Source of the DNA: a bacterium
GTDB taxonomy: Bacteria; UBA9089; UBA9088; JAGUXG01
Direction of reading: 5' to 3'
DNA: 6,043 nucleotides
Assembly (NCBI GenBank): GCA_020061965.1
Contig: JAGUXG010000042.1
Coordinates: 1 to 6,043, forward strand
This document shows, piece by piece, positions 1-6,043 of this stretch; the stretch's first letter is position 1; every line of letters starts with the position of its first letter. The notes under the pieces are model-generated. The model was not told the DNA's origin. It saw only the letters and a list, made by a program, of their open reading frames with translations, and made no database searches. Position numbers and translations under genes: made by a program.

Positions 1-105
1 ATTTTTCGCATAAAAAATGGAGAAAAATTTAAGATGAAAGGTTTAATTTAGAGCAAAAAGATAATCTTGCATCAAGGGTAGAGAAAAATAGGAATTTTTT
101 ATCTT
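1..105. other. AT-rich intergenic region downstream of ptsI
   Basis: Nothing convincing is encoded in this stretch. Downstream of the ptsI stop the minus strand is AT-rich with several T-runs, but no GC-rich hairpin followed by a T-tract is seen. No tRNA-like sequence and no second gene with a ribosome site could be identified before the window edge. Confidence 0.6.
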
Positions 106-1848
106 TCATTTCTTTATCATCTCCCGAAGCTCTGTTGGAAAATTCTTTTTAAGCAAAGCCTCTACCTTTTGGGCTGAATCTAAGAGAAGGGCTCTTTCTG
201 CTAATCTTTTTGCCTCTTTATAAGAGACTGTTCTTATCACTTCCTTTATCTTATGGATAGCACCCCAGGTGAGGCTGAATTCATCAAGACCAAAGCCAAG
301 AAGAAGGGTGGCATAAAGAGGATCAGAAGCCATCTCTCCACACATTCCAACCCATATCTCATTTTTATGAGCAACATCTACTATCACCTTGATAAGCCTC
401 AATATGGCTGGGTGGAGTGGCTGATAGAGATATGCAAGCTCAGGATTGACCCTGTCAATAGCCATTGTATATTGAATAAGGTCATTTGTACCAATACTGA
501 AGAAATCAACCAAAGGAGCTAATAGATCAGTTGTGAATGCCGCAGATGGTGTCTCAATCATTATGCCTACCTCCATCTCTTCATCAAAAGGGATACCTTC
601 TCTCTTTAACTCCTCTTTTGCTTCTGAGAGGAGGACAAGGCCGTTAGTAAGTTCTTCCTGCGAGGAGACCATAGGAAACATCACCCGTATCCTGCCCTTG
701 CTACTTGCACGCAGGATTGCCCGCAGTTGAGTCTTGAAGATATTCTTATATTTTAGACAAAATCTGATGGCTCGTAAGCCAAGAAAAGGGTTCTCCTCTT
801 CTTGGCCTAAAACAAACTTCAACTTATCTCCACCAAGATCAAGCGTCCTTATTGTAACAGGATGCGGATGGCTCTTTCTGGCTACCATTGAATACACCTC
901 TTCCTGTTCATCCTCTTCAGGCATACCATCCCTTTTTATGAACATAAACTCTGTTCTGAACAATCCAATTCCTTCTACCATCTCTTCCTTGACCAATCTT
1001 GCCTCTTCTGGAAGCTCAATGTTGGCGCAGAGCTTTATCTTGTGTCCATCAGTTGTTTCAGAAGGTAAATGGAGAAGCGATGCCCTTTTCTTTGTATCTT
1101 TCTCTACCCTTTTTATCTTTTCTTCAAAGAATTGCCTATCTTTGGGCGTAGGATTGATAATTACCGTACCAGAGATTCCATCTAAAATAATGGTATCACC
1201 TGAGGAAATAGTATCTTCTGCATCATGAACACCTAAGACCGCTGGAATCCGCAGTGCCTGTGCCAGGATAGCAGCATGGGATGTTTGTCCGCCCAGACTA
1301 CAGACAATGCCTGCTACTTTCTCTTTAGAAAGTTGGACAGTCTCAGATGGTGTAAGGTTTTTGACTACCAGAACTACCTTCTCTTTTATCTCAGAAAGAG
1401 TGAAGCTCTCCTGTTCTTCCAGGCAGTGGAGCATCTTCTCCGATATATCATGGAGAATGTCTATCATTCTGACTGCTTGTTTATTATTTGAAAAGATAAG
1501 ATTAGAAATAGCATCCTTTACCGCCTCACTGAAGGCAAAGGAAGCATTCACCCTATCTTCTTCTATCCTCTTTTTTACCTTTGGAAGCAATAATGGGTCG
1601 TCCAATAAGGCTAGGTGAACAGTGAATATATCAGCAAAACCCTTTCCGAACTCCTCTAATATTCTACCCCGTATCTTATATATATCATCCCTTGTCTTTT
1701 CTTTGGCTTGATTAAGAAGCGAAATCTCAAGGCCTACCTCATCCTTTTTTATGCTTCTCCTTACCGCAACCAAGCCATCTTTTTTGAAGAGATGAGCCTT
1801 TCCAATAACAATACCAGAAGATACTCCAATACCCTTTAGTCTTTTCAT
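106..1848 (-). CDS. ptsI: PTS enzyme I (phosphoenolpyruvate-protein phosphotransferase)
   Basis: This cytoplasmic enzyme autophosphorylates on histidine with phosphoenolpyruvate and passes the phosphate to HPr, the first step of the PEP:sugar phosphotransferase system. The 580-residue length is normal for the family. The N-terminal part (about 1-145) holds the HPr-binding helical region. The phosphohistidine domain carries GGQTSHAAILA, with the active His at 191. The C-terminal PEP-binding barrel shows GIGLFRTEF (Arg298), IRTLDLGGDK (Arg334), IETPSA (Glu432), GTNDLIQYTMAIDR (Asn455, Asp456, Arg466) and GMCGEMASDP (Cys503, the proton donor), matching E. coli residues 296, 332, 431, 454, 455, 465 and 502. 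The start is the ATG at 1846-1848, which overlaps the ptsH stop as ATGA. A GGAG at 1853-1856 inside ptsH serves as ribosome site, so the two genes are probably translationally coupled. One oddity is LDEFSLTWGAIHKIK near 521-535, where relatives usually read FSMSxxSIP. The regulatory-type paralogues PtsP and PtsA are less likely, because no GAF or fused HPr domain is present. Confidence 0.97.
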   Translation of the reverse strand: MKRLKGIGVSSGIVIGKAHLFKKDGLVAVRRSIKKDEVGLEISLLNQAKEKTRDDIYKIRGRILEEFGKGFADIFTVHLALLDDPLLLPKVKKRIEEDRVNASFAFSEAVKDAISNLIFSNNKQAVRMIDILHDISEKMLHCLEEQESFTLSEIKEKVVLVVKNLTPSETVQLSKEKVAGIVCSLGGQTSHAAILAQALRIPAVLGVHDAEDTISSGDTIILDGISGTVIINPTPKDRQFFEEKIKRVEKDTKKRASLLHLPSETTDGHKIKLCANIELPEEARLVKEEMVEGIGLFRTEFMFIKRDGMPEEDEQEEVYSMVARKSHPHPVTIRTLDLGGDKLKFVLGQEEENPFLGLRAIRFCLKYKNIFKTQLRAILRASSKGRIRVMFPMVSSQEELTNGLVLLSEAKEELKREGIPFDEEMEVGIMIETPSAAFTTDLLAPLVDFFSIGTNDLIQYTMAIDRVNPELAYLYQPLHPAILRLIKVIVDVAHKNEIWVGMCGEMASDPLYATLLLGFGLDEFSLTWGAIHKIKEVIRTVSYKEAKRLAERALLLDSAQKVEALLKKNFPTELREMIKK

Positions 1849-2105
1849 TCTTCTCCAAACTTATCCTTAAAAAGATTTATTATAACAACTATTGCCTCTT
1901 CTTCCTCTGATGAGATGATTATCTTATCGCCAAGACATCCTTCAAGAGAGAGTATTCCCAGGACGCTCTTTGCATTCAGCCAGCCTTCTACTCCCTCCTT
2001 CTTAATCCATACATCCAAGACAAATTTAGAGGCTATATTAGCAATAAGAGCAGCTGGTCTGGTATGAACCCCGCACTTATTTCTTATCACCACAGCTTTT
2101 TCCAT
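1845..2105 (-). CDS. ptsH: Phosphocarrier protein HPr
   Basis: HPr is the small cytoplasmic carrier that takes phosphate from enzyme I and hands it to sugar-specific enzyme II proteins. The 86 residues match the usual length. The active-site loop reads NKCGVHTRPAA with the phosphorylated His at 14, followed by the invariant Arg16-Pro17. Ser47 in NAKSVLGILSLEG lies where Gram-positive HPr is phosphorylated by HPr kinase (Ser46). The hydrophobic residues after it resemble the kinase-type KSIMGVMSL pattern more than the E. coli one, so regulation by an HPr kinase encoded elsewhere is possible but inferred. Uncommon residues are Cys11 and Thr15, where Leu and Ala are typical, and Trp33 and Trp42. 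The ATG at 2103-2105 gives the normal N-terminus, and an in-frame TAA lies immediately upstream. No Shine-Dalgarno sequence is visible close to it. GTG codons at positions 5 and 6 are alternative starts but would shorten the first strand. The gene overlaps ptsI by four bases, which supports a working enzyme I/HPr pair. Confidence 0.96.
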   Translation of the reverse strand: MEKAVVIRNKCGVHTRPAALIANIASKFVLDVWIKKEGVEGWLNAKSVLGILSLEGCLGDKIIISSEEEEAIVVIINLFKDKFGEE

Positions 2106-2128
2106 TTAGATATAGAACAACAATTACT

Positions 2129-2158
2129 TATATAGTTACCTTTGAGCTGGCTTGTCTT
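2129..2158 (-). promoter_or_regulatory. Candidate sigma70-type promoter for ptsHI
   Basis: In the 90-base gap before ptsH the minus strand shows AAGACA (2153-2158, four of six matches to TTGACA), an 18-base spacer and TATATA (2129-2134, five of six matches to TATAAT). A start near 2122 would give a leader of about 17 bases. The gap is AT-rich, so such matches arise by chance, and the sigma factor preference of this organism is unknown. The best argument for it is position: this is the only gap above 45 bases between genes in the window. Confidence 0.3.
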
Positions 2159-2195
2159 TTTAGATCCTTAATTTACTCTTTTCCCAAAGGATTTG

Positions 2196-3317
2196 TCAAG
2201 CAACTCTTATTGCCGTAATAGGTGAGACACGGCTAGCTTGCAAGGAGGGGTAATAGCCACATAGGGAAAGGGGAAGGCAGATGGAGCTTACCCAAAGGAA
2301 GGATTGCAAGAATATATCAAGCCTGAAACCAGGGGTAAGACCAAGCCACAGGAGGGAAAGTCCTCCAGCCAAGATAACTCCAACTACGGAGAGCAAAGCA
2401 CCCTCTATCAAGAATAGGTAGAATATATCGCTCTTCTTTGCCCCAATAGCCCGCATAATCCCTATCTCCTTATATCTCTGTTTAATAGAAAGCATAATCA
2501 GGCTCACTATTCCTCCACCTGCCAAGAGTAATGTTGCTAATCCTATGCCCAGAATGAGCAACATACTGGTGAATCTTTGTTCCTTTATAAGACCAAGCAA
2601 GCCCTCTTGAAAGAAGATATCAAATCTATCCTTTTTTTCTGGAAACCTCCTTTCTAACATTCTCTTTATCTCTTTTTGCAAAAACTCAGGGTTTCCTTTT
2701 GTTAAAATAACAACCTGTAAATATTTTTTTGCTTCCTCTAAAAAGATATCTTGATATGTAGATAAAGGAATAACTATTCTTTCCTGTCCTTGTTCTTCTT
2801 CCTTGAAAATACCAATTACCCTGACCTTATTCTCAAGAATCTTTATCTTCTCGCCAACCCTTATTGGAAATTCCTCACAGAGACCAGAACTTACAAGGCA
2901 GACCATCCTCTTTTCCTTAAGATCACAAGGCAAAATAAACCTTCCTTTTTTTATGGAAAGGGAGTGGACATTTTTGTAGGAAGGTGTAACACCGATTATA
3001 GATACCCCATTTTTCAACCTTCTGAGATATTTAATATCCTTCTGACAAGAGGCCTCATAAGATATGGTTGGAAAATAGGAGGATAGAAAAGAGAGTCGAG
3101 ATAGAGAGATACCCTCATCCTGAATCCAGATGGATATTATTTGGCTGCCTAATGCAGAGAATGAAGAGATAAGCTCATCCTGCCTCTTTGAGGTATGGTA
3201 AAGGTTTAGGGTAGAACTAAAGATTCCTATTGCTAAAACTGTAATTATAAGGCTGCTTCTTAACTTGAAACTCCGCAGGTCCTTCTTAGCCAAATAGATG
3301 TAATCAGAAGCCCTCAT
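2196..3317 (-). CDS. FtsX/MacB-family ABC transporter permease
   Basis: This is the inner-membrane subunit of a type VII (MacB/LolCE-like) ABC exporter, which uses ATP hydrolysis in the cytoplasm to drive movements of its periplasmic domain. Four membrane segments are visible: one near residues 20-40, then a periplasmic MacB-type domain (about 41-245), then three at roughly 252-278, 300-327 and 337-356 (numbering from a TTG one codon upstream). The periplasmic part contains the family pattern IIGVTPSYKNV, then KKGRFI, then VGEKIKI and VRVIGIF. The FtsX domain contains RYKEIGIMRAIGAKKSDI (282-299), the ATPase-contacting loop, and ends with the usual SLQASRVSPITAIR. At 373 residues it is somewhat shorter than typical permeases of about 400. 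The ATG at 3315-3317 is chosen over the TTG at 3318-3320 because GGAAGG (3322-3327) lies four bases upstream of the ATG and too close to the TTG. It overlaps the ATPase gene by 14 bases, implying coupled, matched production. The substrate is unknown. Confidence 0.92.
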   Translation of the reverse strand: MRASDYIYLAKKDLRSFKLRSSLIITVLAIGIFSSTLNLYHTSKRQDELISSFSALGSQIISIWIQDEGISLSRLSFLSSYFPTISYEASCQKDIKYLRRLKNGVSIIGVTPSYKNVHSLSIKKGRFILPCDLKEKRMVCLVSSGLCEEFPIRVGEKIKILENKVRVIGIFKEEEQGQERIVIPLSTYQDIFLEEAKKYLQVVILTKGNPEFLQKEIKRMLERRFPEKKDRFDIFFQEGLLGLIKEQRFTSMLLILGIGLATLLLAGGGIVSLIMLSIKQRYKEIGIMRAIGAKKSDIFYLFLIEGALLSVVGVILAGGLSLLWLGLTPGFRLDIFLQSFLWVSSICLPLSLCGYYPSLQASRVSPITAIRVA

Positions 3318-3975
3318 CAAACCTTCCGTCTCTTAAATGGTATACTTTCTTTGTCTTTTCTGCTACCAATGGGTTATGTGTAACAACAACCACTGTTATT
3401 CTCTCTTCCTGGTTAAGATTAGAGAGTATCTCCATAATCTCCTCAGCAGATTTTGAGTCTAAGTTTCCTGTAGGCTCATCTGCTAAGATAAGCCTTGGTG
3501 AATTGACTAATGCCCTGGCAATGGCTGTTCTCTGTTGTTCACCACCTGATAGCTCTGAAGGTGAATGGTCTATTCTATCACCTAATCCTACCTTAGTAAG
3601 ACAATCTTTAGCCCTTTCTCTTCTTTCATCTTTATGGATACCTTTATAGACCAAAGGAAGCTCTACATTTTCTAAGGAAGACATCCTTGGCAGGAGATGA
3701 AACGCCTGAAAGACAAAGCCTATCTTTTCATTCCTTAGGTGTGAAAGCTCATCATCAGAGAGCAAAGAGACTTTTCTTTTATCAAAAAGATACTCCCCAT
3801 CTGTAGGAATATCTAAGCATCCCATAATAGCCAGAAATGTGCTCTTTCCAGAGCCTGATGGACCCATAATAGAGACAAACTCGGCCTCTTTGATAGAGAG
3901 ATTAACCCCTCTAAGTGCCTCTACCTTCTTCTCCCCCATCTGATAAACCTTAGTAATATTGGTCATTTCAATCAT
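3304..3975 (-). CDS. LolD/MacB-type ABC transporter ATP-binding protein
   Basis: This cytoplasmic ATPase powers the FtsX-type permease encoded immediately downstream. All nucleotide-binding motifs are intact in 223 residues, the standard length for a stand-alone LolD-like subunit: Walker A GPSGSGKST (38-46), Q-loop Gln90 in FVFQAFHLLP, signature LSGGEQQR (142-149), Walker B LILADEPTGNLD with catalytic Glu167, D-loop NLDS (171-174) and switch His200 in VVVTHNP. The FQAFHLLP and EPTGNLDS forms are characteristic of the MacB/LolD/FtsE branch. In MacB itself this domain is fused to the permease; here it is separate, as in LolCDE, DevBCA or YknXYZ. The ATG at 3973-3975 is preceded by an exceptionally strong ribosome site, which decides the start. 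It follows the adaptor gene after 42 bases. The adaptor and TolC neighbours argue for outward efflux rather than lipoprotein sorting. Confidence 0.95.
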   Translation of the reverse strand: MIEMTNITKVYQMGEKKVEALRGVNLSIKEAEFVSIMGPSGSGKSTFLAIMGCLDIPTDGEYLFDKRKVSLLSDDELSHLRNEKIGFVFQAFHLLPRMSSLENVELPLVYKGIHKDERRERAKDCLTKVGLGDRIDHSPSELSGGEQQRTAIARALVNSPRLILADEPTGNLDSKSAEEIMEILSNLNQEERITVVVVTHNPLVAEKTKKVYHLRDGRFDEGF

Positions 3976-3978
3976 TTT

Positions 3979-3990
3979 ATCACCTCCTTA
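3979..3990 (-). promoter_or_regulatory. Very strong Shine-Dalgarno site of the ATPase gene
   Basis: The minus strand reads TAAGGAGGTGAT here, a 12-base perfect complement to the conserved 3' end of bacterial 16S rRNA. The GGAGG core ends seven bases before the ATG at 3973-3975. It is by far the strongest ribosome site in the window and fixes the ATPase start. Confidence 0.85.
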
Positions 3991-4013
3991 AAAACTAAAA
4001 TTTCTCTTTGTGC

Positions 4014-4034
4014 CTTTTCACTTTTCACTTTTCA
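4014..4034 (-). repeat. Three tandem TGAAAAG heptamers across the adaptor stop codon
   Basis: On the minus strand the heptamer TGAAAAG occurs three times without interruption. The copies encode the last residues (VKSEK) of the adaptor protein, and the third copy supplies its TGA stop. Seven is not a multiple of three, so gain or loss of a copy would change the frame at the extreme C-terminus. The repeat itself carries TGA in successive frames, which would limit the effect to a few residues. Confidence 0.8.
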
Positions 4035-5250
4035 CTCTCACCCTCATCCCTTCTTCTATCTGTTCTGGATACTGAACAACAACCCTATCCCCTAACTTTA
4101 GTCCACTTATCACCTCTATTTGGTCTGTTGTCTGTTCTCCGAGGGTTACCTGCTTTTTCTTGAGCCTTCCATCTTTGATTATTAAGACCGAGCCCTCTTC
4201 ATAGAGCGCCTCAGGTGGGATAACAATTGTCTCTTCCTCCCTCTCTTTTATGATAACCTGAGTAGATAGCTCCATACCTATACGCAGGTTCTCTGGGTTA
4301 TCAATGGAAGATATAACCTCCCAACCTGCTTCCTTCTCCTCTTTGGAAGATGTTGCTGGAATCACCCTTAACACCCTACCAGAGAATGTCTTACCTAAAG
4401 GTTCTGAGAGAAGCTTTGTCCTTTGTCCTTCTTTTACTGCGAAGAAGTTGCTCTCCTTTAGACTGCCTCTTGCTATCAACTCAGATTGATCCCCTATGCT
4501 TAAAAGGAGTGTGCCATACTCTACCTTATTATTCTTTTCTACACCTACCTTTCTCACTATTCCAGATATAGGGGAGAAGACTACACAATCTTTAATCTGA
4601 GAAGATAGATCAGAGATTCTATTACAAAGGCTTGAAATCTCTATCTCAAGCTCCTTTTTCTGGTCGTATAGTCTCTTAATCAATTGCTCTTTCTCTCGCT
4701 TAAGCCTTTCTAAATTTATTCTTGCCTCCTTTACCTCCATATCCTGCTTCTCCACATCCCTATAGGCGTACGCTCGTTTATTATATAACTCCTTTGCATC
4801 CTCTAAGGATTTTTCTTGCTGGGATAGATTCCATTCGCTTCTCTGTATCTGCTCATCCTTCTCCAATACCTCAGGGTGAGCAGGAATATCTGCTAACTTA
4901 GCCTCCTTTTCCTTTGCCTGCTCTAAGTTAAACTCTTCCTTCTTTAGGTTATTGACCAATTCCTCCTTTCTAAGTTCCATCAGCCTTTGTCCTTTTTGGA
5001 CATAATCCCCTACTTTGATATATATTGCTTCGCATATCCCCTTCTCAATAGAGGAGAGAATATTTCTTACCTCCTTCTCATAGACCTTTGTAGTCAAGCC
5101 GATATTCTCTTGTATCCTGCCTTTTCTTACCTTAATTGTCCCCACCTCAGGGATTACCTTCTCTTTCTGGAAGGTGTGATATGTATTGGATAGTATCCAG
5201 CCAATGAGGATAAAGAATAGATAAGGAATCAGTTTAAGGAATTTTTTCAT
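4018..5250 (-). CDS. Periplasmic adaptor / membrane fusion protein (HlyD/MacA-like)
   Basis: This adaptor should bridge the inner-membrane ABC permease and the TolC-like outer-membrane channel in the periplasm. The 410-residue protein starts with a short basic stretch and one hydrophobic segment (about 6-22). No lipobox is visible, so it is probably held by an uncleaved N-terminal anchor. A split biotinyl-lipoyl-like domain follows: the first half, around 65-95, contains IKVGDYVQKGQRLMEL, and the second half, around 222-253, contains VVFSPISGIVRKVGV. Between them lies a charged coiled-coil hairpin (about 95-220) with its tip near 156-166. A beta-barrel region (about 255-340, with GTLLLSIGDQSELIA leading in and RIGMELSTQVII near its end) and a membrane-proximal domain (about 341-408, with IPPEAL and VISGLKLGDRVV) complete the MacA-like order. 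The ATG at 5248-5250 directly abuts the upstream TAA. An AAGGA at 5264-5268 is rather distant (13 bases), which suggests coupling with the preceding gene. The tip lacks the serine of the usual TolC-docking motif, and the cargo is unknown. Confidence 0.93.
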   Translation of the reverse strand: MKKFLKLIPYLFFILIGWILSNTYHTFQKEKVIPEVGTIKVRKGRIQENIGLTTKVYEKEVRNILSSIEKGICEAIYIKVGDYVQKGQRLMELRKEELVNNLKKEEFNLEQAKEKEAKLADIPAHPEVLEKDEQIQRSEWNLSQQEKSLEDAKELYNKRAYAYRDVEKQDMEVKEARINLERLKREKEQLIKRLYDQKKELEIEISSLCNRISDLSSQIKDCVVFSPISGIVRKVGVEKNNKVEYGTLLLSIGDQSELIARGSLKESNFFAVKEGQRTKLLSEPLGKTFSGRVLRVIPATSSKEEKEAGWEVISSIDNPENLRIGMELSTQVIIKEREEETIVIPPEALYEEGSVLIIKDGRLKKKQVTLGEQTTDQIEVISGLKLGDRVVVQYPEQIEEGMRVRVKSEK

Positions 5251-6043
5251 TTAAAACATATTTTCCTTATAAGCCTTATAAAGATTTTCTCTTATCTTGA
5301 GTAGCCTGATATAATCAAGGTATAATTCTATATTTTCAGAGAAGAGGTTAGCTTGCTTTGTGAACAAATCCCTCTGATACTCCAAGAGGTCTTTGGCAGA
5401 GATAAGGCCCCTTTGATACTTTATCTTAGCTATCTCATAGAGCTTTTCTGATAATGATATATCATCCTTGGCTGTTTTAAGCCTCATCTTCCTATTATCT
5501 ATATTATCCAAGTTTTCCGCAATATCTATCTTGATGGAACTAGTTAAGTTCTTTAACTCAATCTCTGCTTGAGATAGATTTGTCTCAGCTAATCTTATCT
5601 CCTCTTTCTTTATCCCTTTGTCGTATAGAGCAAAAGAAAGAGAGAGCCCAAGCCTTTCTTCCCTATTCTTTTTCTCGGAAAGCACAGAGTATGAAGGAAT
5701 GAATAAAGGAAGATTTTTTGATTTTGCCTGGGAAAGAGACCTTTTTAGCTGTTCAATCTCAATCTCCTTTCTTTTTATCTTAAGAAGTCCGCTCAAATCC
5801 TCTAAATTAATCTTCTCAATTTCATCGCTTAAGCTTTCCTTTGCTTCTATCTTAAAAGTATCAGTTCCAATTAGCTTGCTAAACCTTGCTAATTTAGCCC
5901 TTCTTTCCTTCTTTATTTTTTCAATCTCATTAACCACAGAGGAAACTTGAAGCTCTATCTGCATAATATCCATCTTTGGAATAATTCCCTTTTCTTCTTT
6001 CAATTTAGATATTTCTTCTGTTTCCTTCAGGTCTTTCAGCTCC
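5251..6043 (-). CDS. TolC-family outer-membrane efflux protein (5' part outside window)
   Basis: This is the outer-membrane channel component expected for the adaptor and ABC pump encoded downstream. The reading frame stays open to the window edge, so 263 residues are visible and the signal peptide and first part are missing; the complete family is usually 400-480 residues. A TTG at 6001-6003 lies in frame but need not be the start, because the codons before it (ELKDLKETEEISK) continue the same helix. The two-fold repeat of TolC is recognisable. KEEKGIIPKMDIMQIELQV near visible residues 15-33 and KYQRGLISAKDLLEYQRDL near 208-226 are equivalent helix segments, each with the G-[IL]-[IP]-x(2-4)-DLL-like turn. 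Between them, LGLSLSFALYDKGIKKEE (about 131-148) resembles the beta-barrel strand followed by the return helix. Most of the visible part is helical and Lys/Glu-rich. The gene ends with TAA immediately before the adaptor ATG, so the two are surely cotranscribed. The assignment rests on architecture and context, as TolC sequences are weakly conserved. Confidence 0.87.
   Translation of the reverse strand, partial: ELKDLKETEEISKLKEEKGIIPKMDIMQIELQVSSVVNEIEKIKKERRAKLARFSKLIGTDTFKIEAKESLSDEIEKINLEDLSGLLKIKRKEIEIEQLKRSLSQAKSKNLPLFIPSYSVLSEKKNREERLGLSLSFALYDKGIKKEEIRLAETNLSQAEIELKNLTSSIKIDIAENLDNIDNRKMRLKTAKDDISLSEKLYEIAKIKYQRGLISAKDLLEYQRDLFTKQANLFSENIELYLDYIRLLKIRENLYKAYKENMF

Noticed and set aside
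1..11. ATG on the minus strand at the left edge as the start of another gene
   Set aside because: Only three codons are visible and no ribosome site precedes it.
53..70. Small hairpin GCAAGA...TTTTGC downstream of ptsI
   Set aside because: The stem is about six pairs including a G-T wobble, AT-rich, and not followed by a proper T-run, so it is not a convincing terminator.
253..730. Other plus-strand open frames opposite ptsI
   Set aside because: They are short, antisense to a clearly conserved gene, and show no ribosome site or recognisable domain.
734..1228. Plus-strand open frame of 164 codons
   Set aside because: It lies antisense to ptsI, whose motifs are intact over the same bases. 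The translation is Ser/Leu-rich, low-complexity and matches no family.
2164..2192. Inverted repeat ATCCTT/AAGGAT just after the permease stop, considered as a terminator
   Set aside because: The stem is only six base pairs with a 17-base loop, and no T-tract follows on the minus strand.
3318..3320. TTG as the permease start
   Set aside because: The GGAAGG site would be only one base away, whereas the next codon is an ATG with acceptable spacing.
6001..6003. TTG as the start of the TolC-like gene
   Set aside because: The frame remains open to the window edge with helix-like sequence, and a 250-residue protein would lack the signal peptide and much of the channel.

Overview
The window is one co-directional block of six genes, all on the minus strand, so it is transcribed from right to left. 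The DNA is AT-rich and the coding strand is purine-rich, giving Glu/Lys-heavy proteins. A TolC-type outer-membrane protein beside a periplasmic adaptor points to a bacterium with two membranes. The sequence alone does not fix the lineage. An uncultivated or deep-branching AT-rich Gram-negative phylum is plausible, but that is a guess. No tRNA, rRNA, CRISPR array, insertion sequence or phage gene is visible.

Right part (about 3304-6043 and on to 2196): a four-gene tripartite export system in the order TolC-family outer-membrane protein (5' part lies beyond the window edge), membrane fusion (adaptor) protein, LolD/MacB-type ATPase, and FtsX/MacB-type permease. The genes are tightly packed. The TolC-like stop abuts the adaptor start, 42 bases separate adaptor and ATPase, and the ATPase and permease overlap by 14 bases. 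Together they should form a MacAB-TolC-like or DevBCA/YknXYZ-like pump in which the ATPase and permease are separate proteins. The substrate cannot be read from the sequence.

Left part (106-2105): ptsH (HPr) and ptsI (enzyme I), the general phosphocarriers of the PEP:sugar phosphotransferase system, overlapping by four bases (ATGA). All catalytic residues are present. A 90-base gap separates them from the permease. It contains a weak promoter candidate but no convincing terminator, so ptsHI may be transcribed from its own promoter, by read-through, or both. No sugar-specific enzyme II is in the window.

The last 105 bases (1-105) are AT-rich, with no gene or convincing terminator. Overall this is an ordinary chromosomal region. 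The points worth a second look are small: a heptamer repeat across the adaptor stop codon, a 12-base Shine-Dalgarno match before the ATPase, unusual residues in HPr, enzyme I and the adaptor hairpin tip, and the unresolved transcriptional link between pump and PTS genes.
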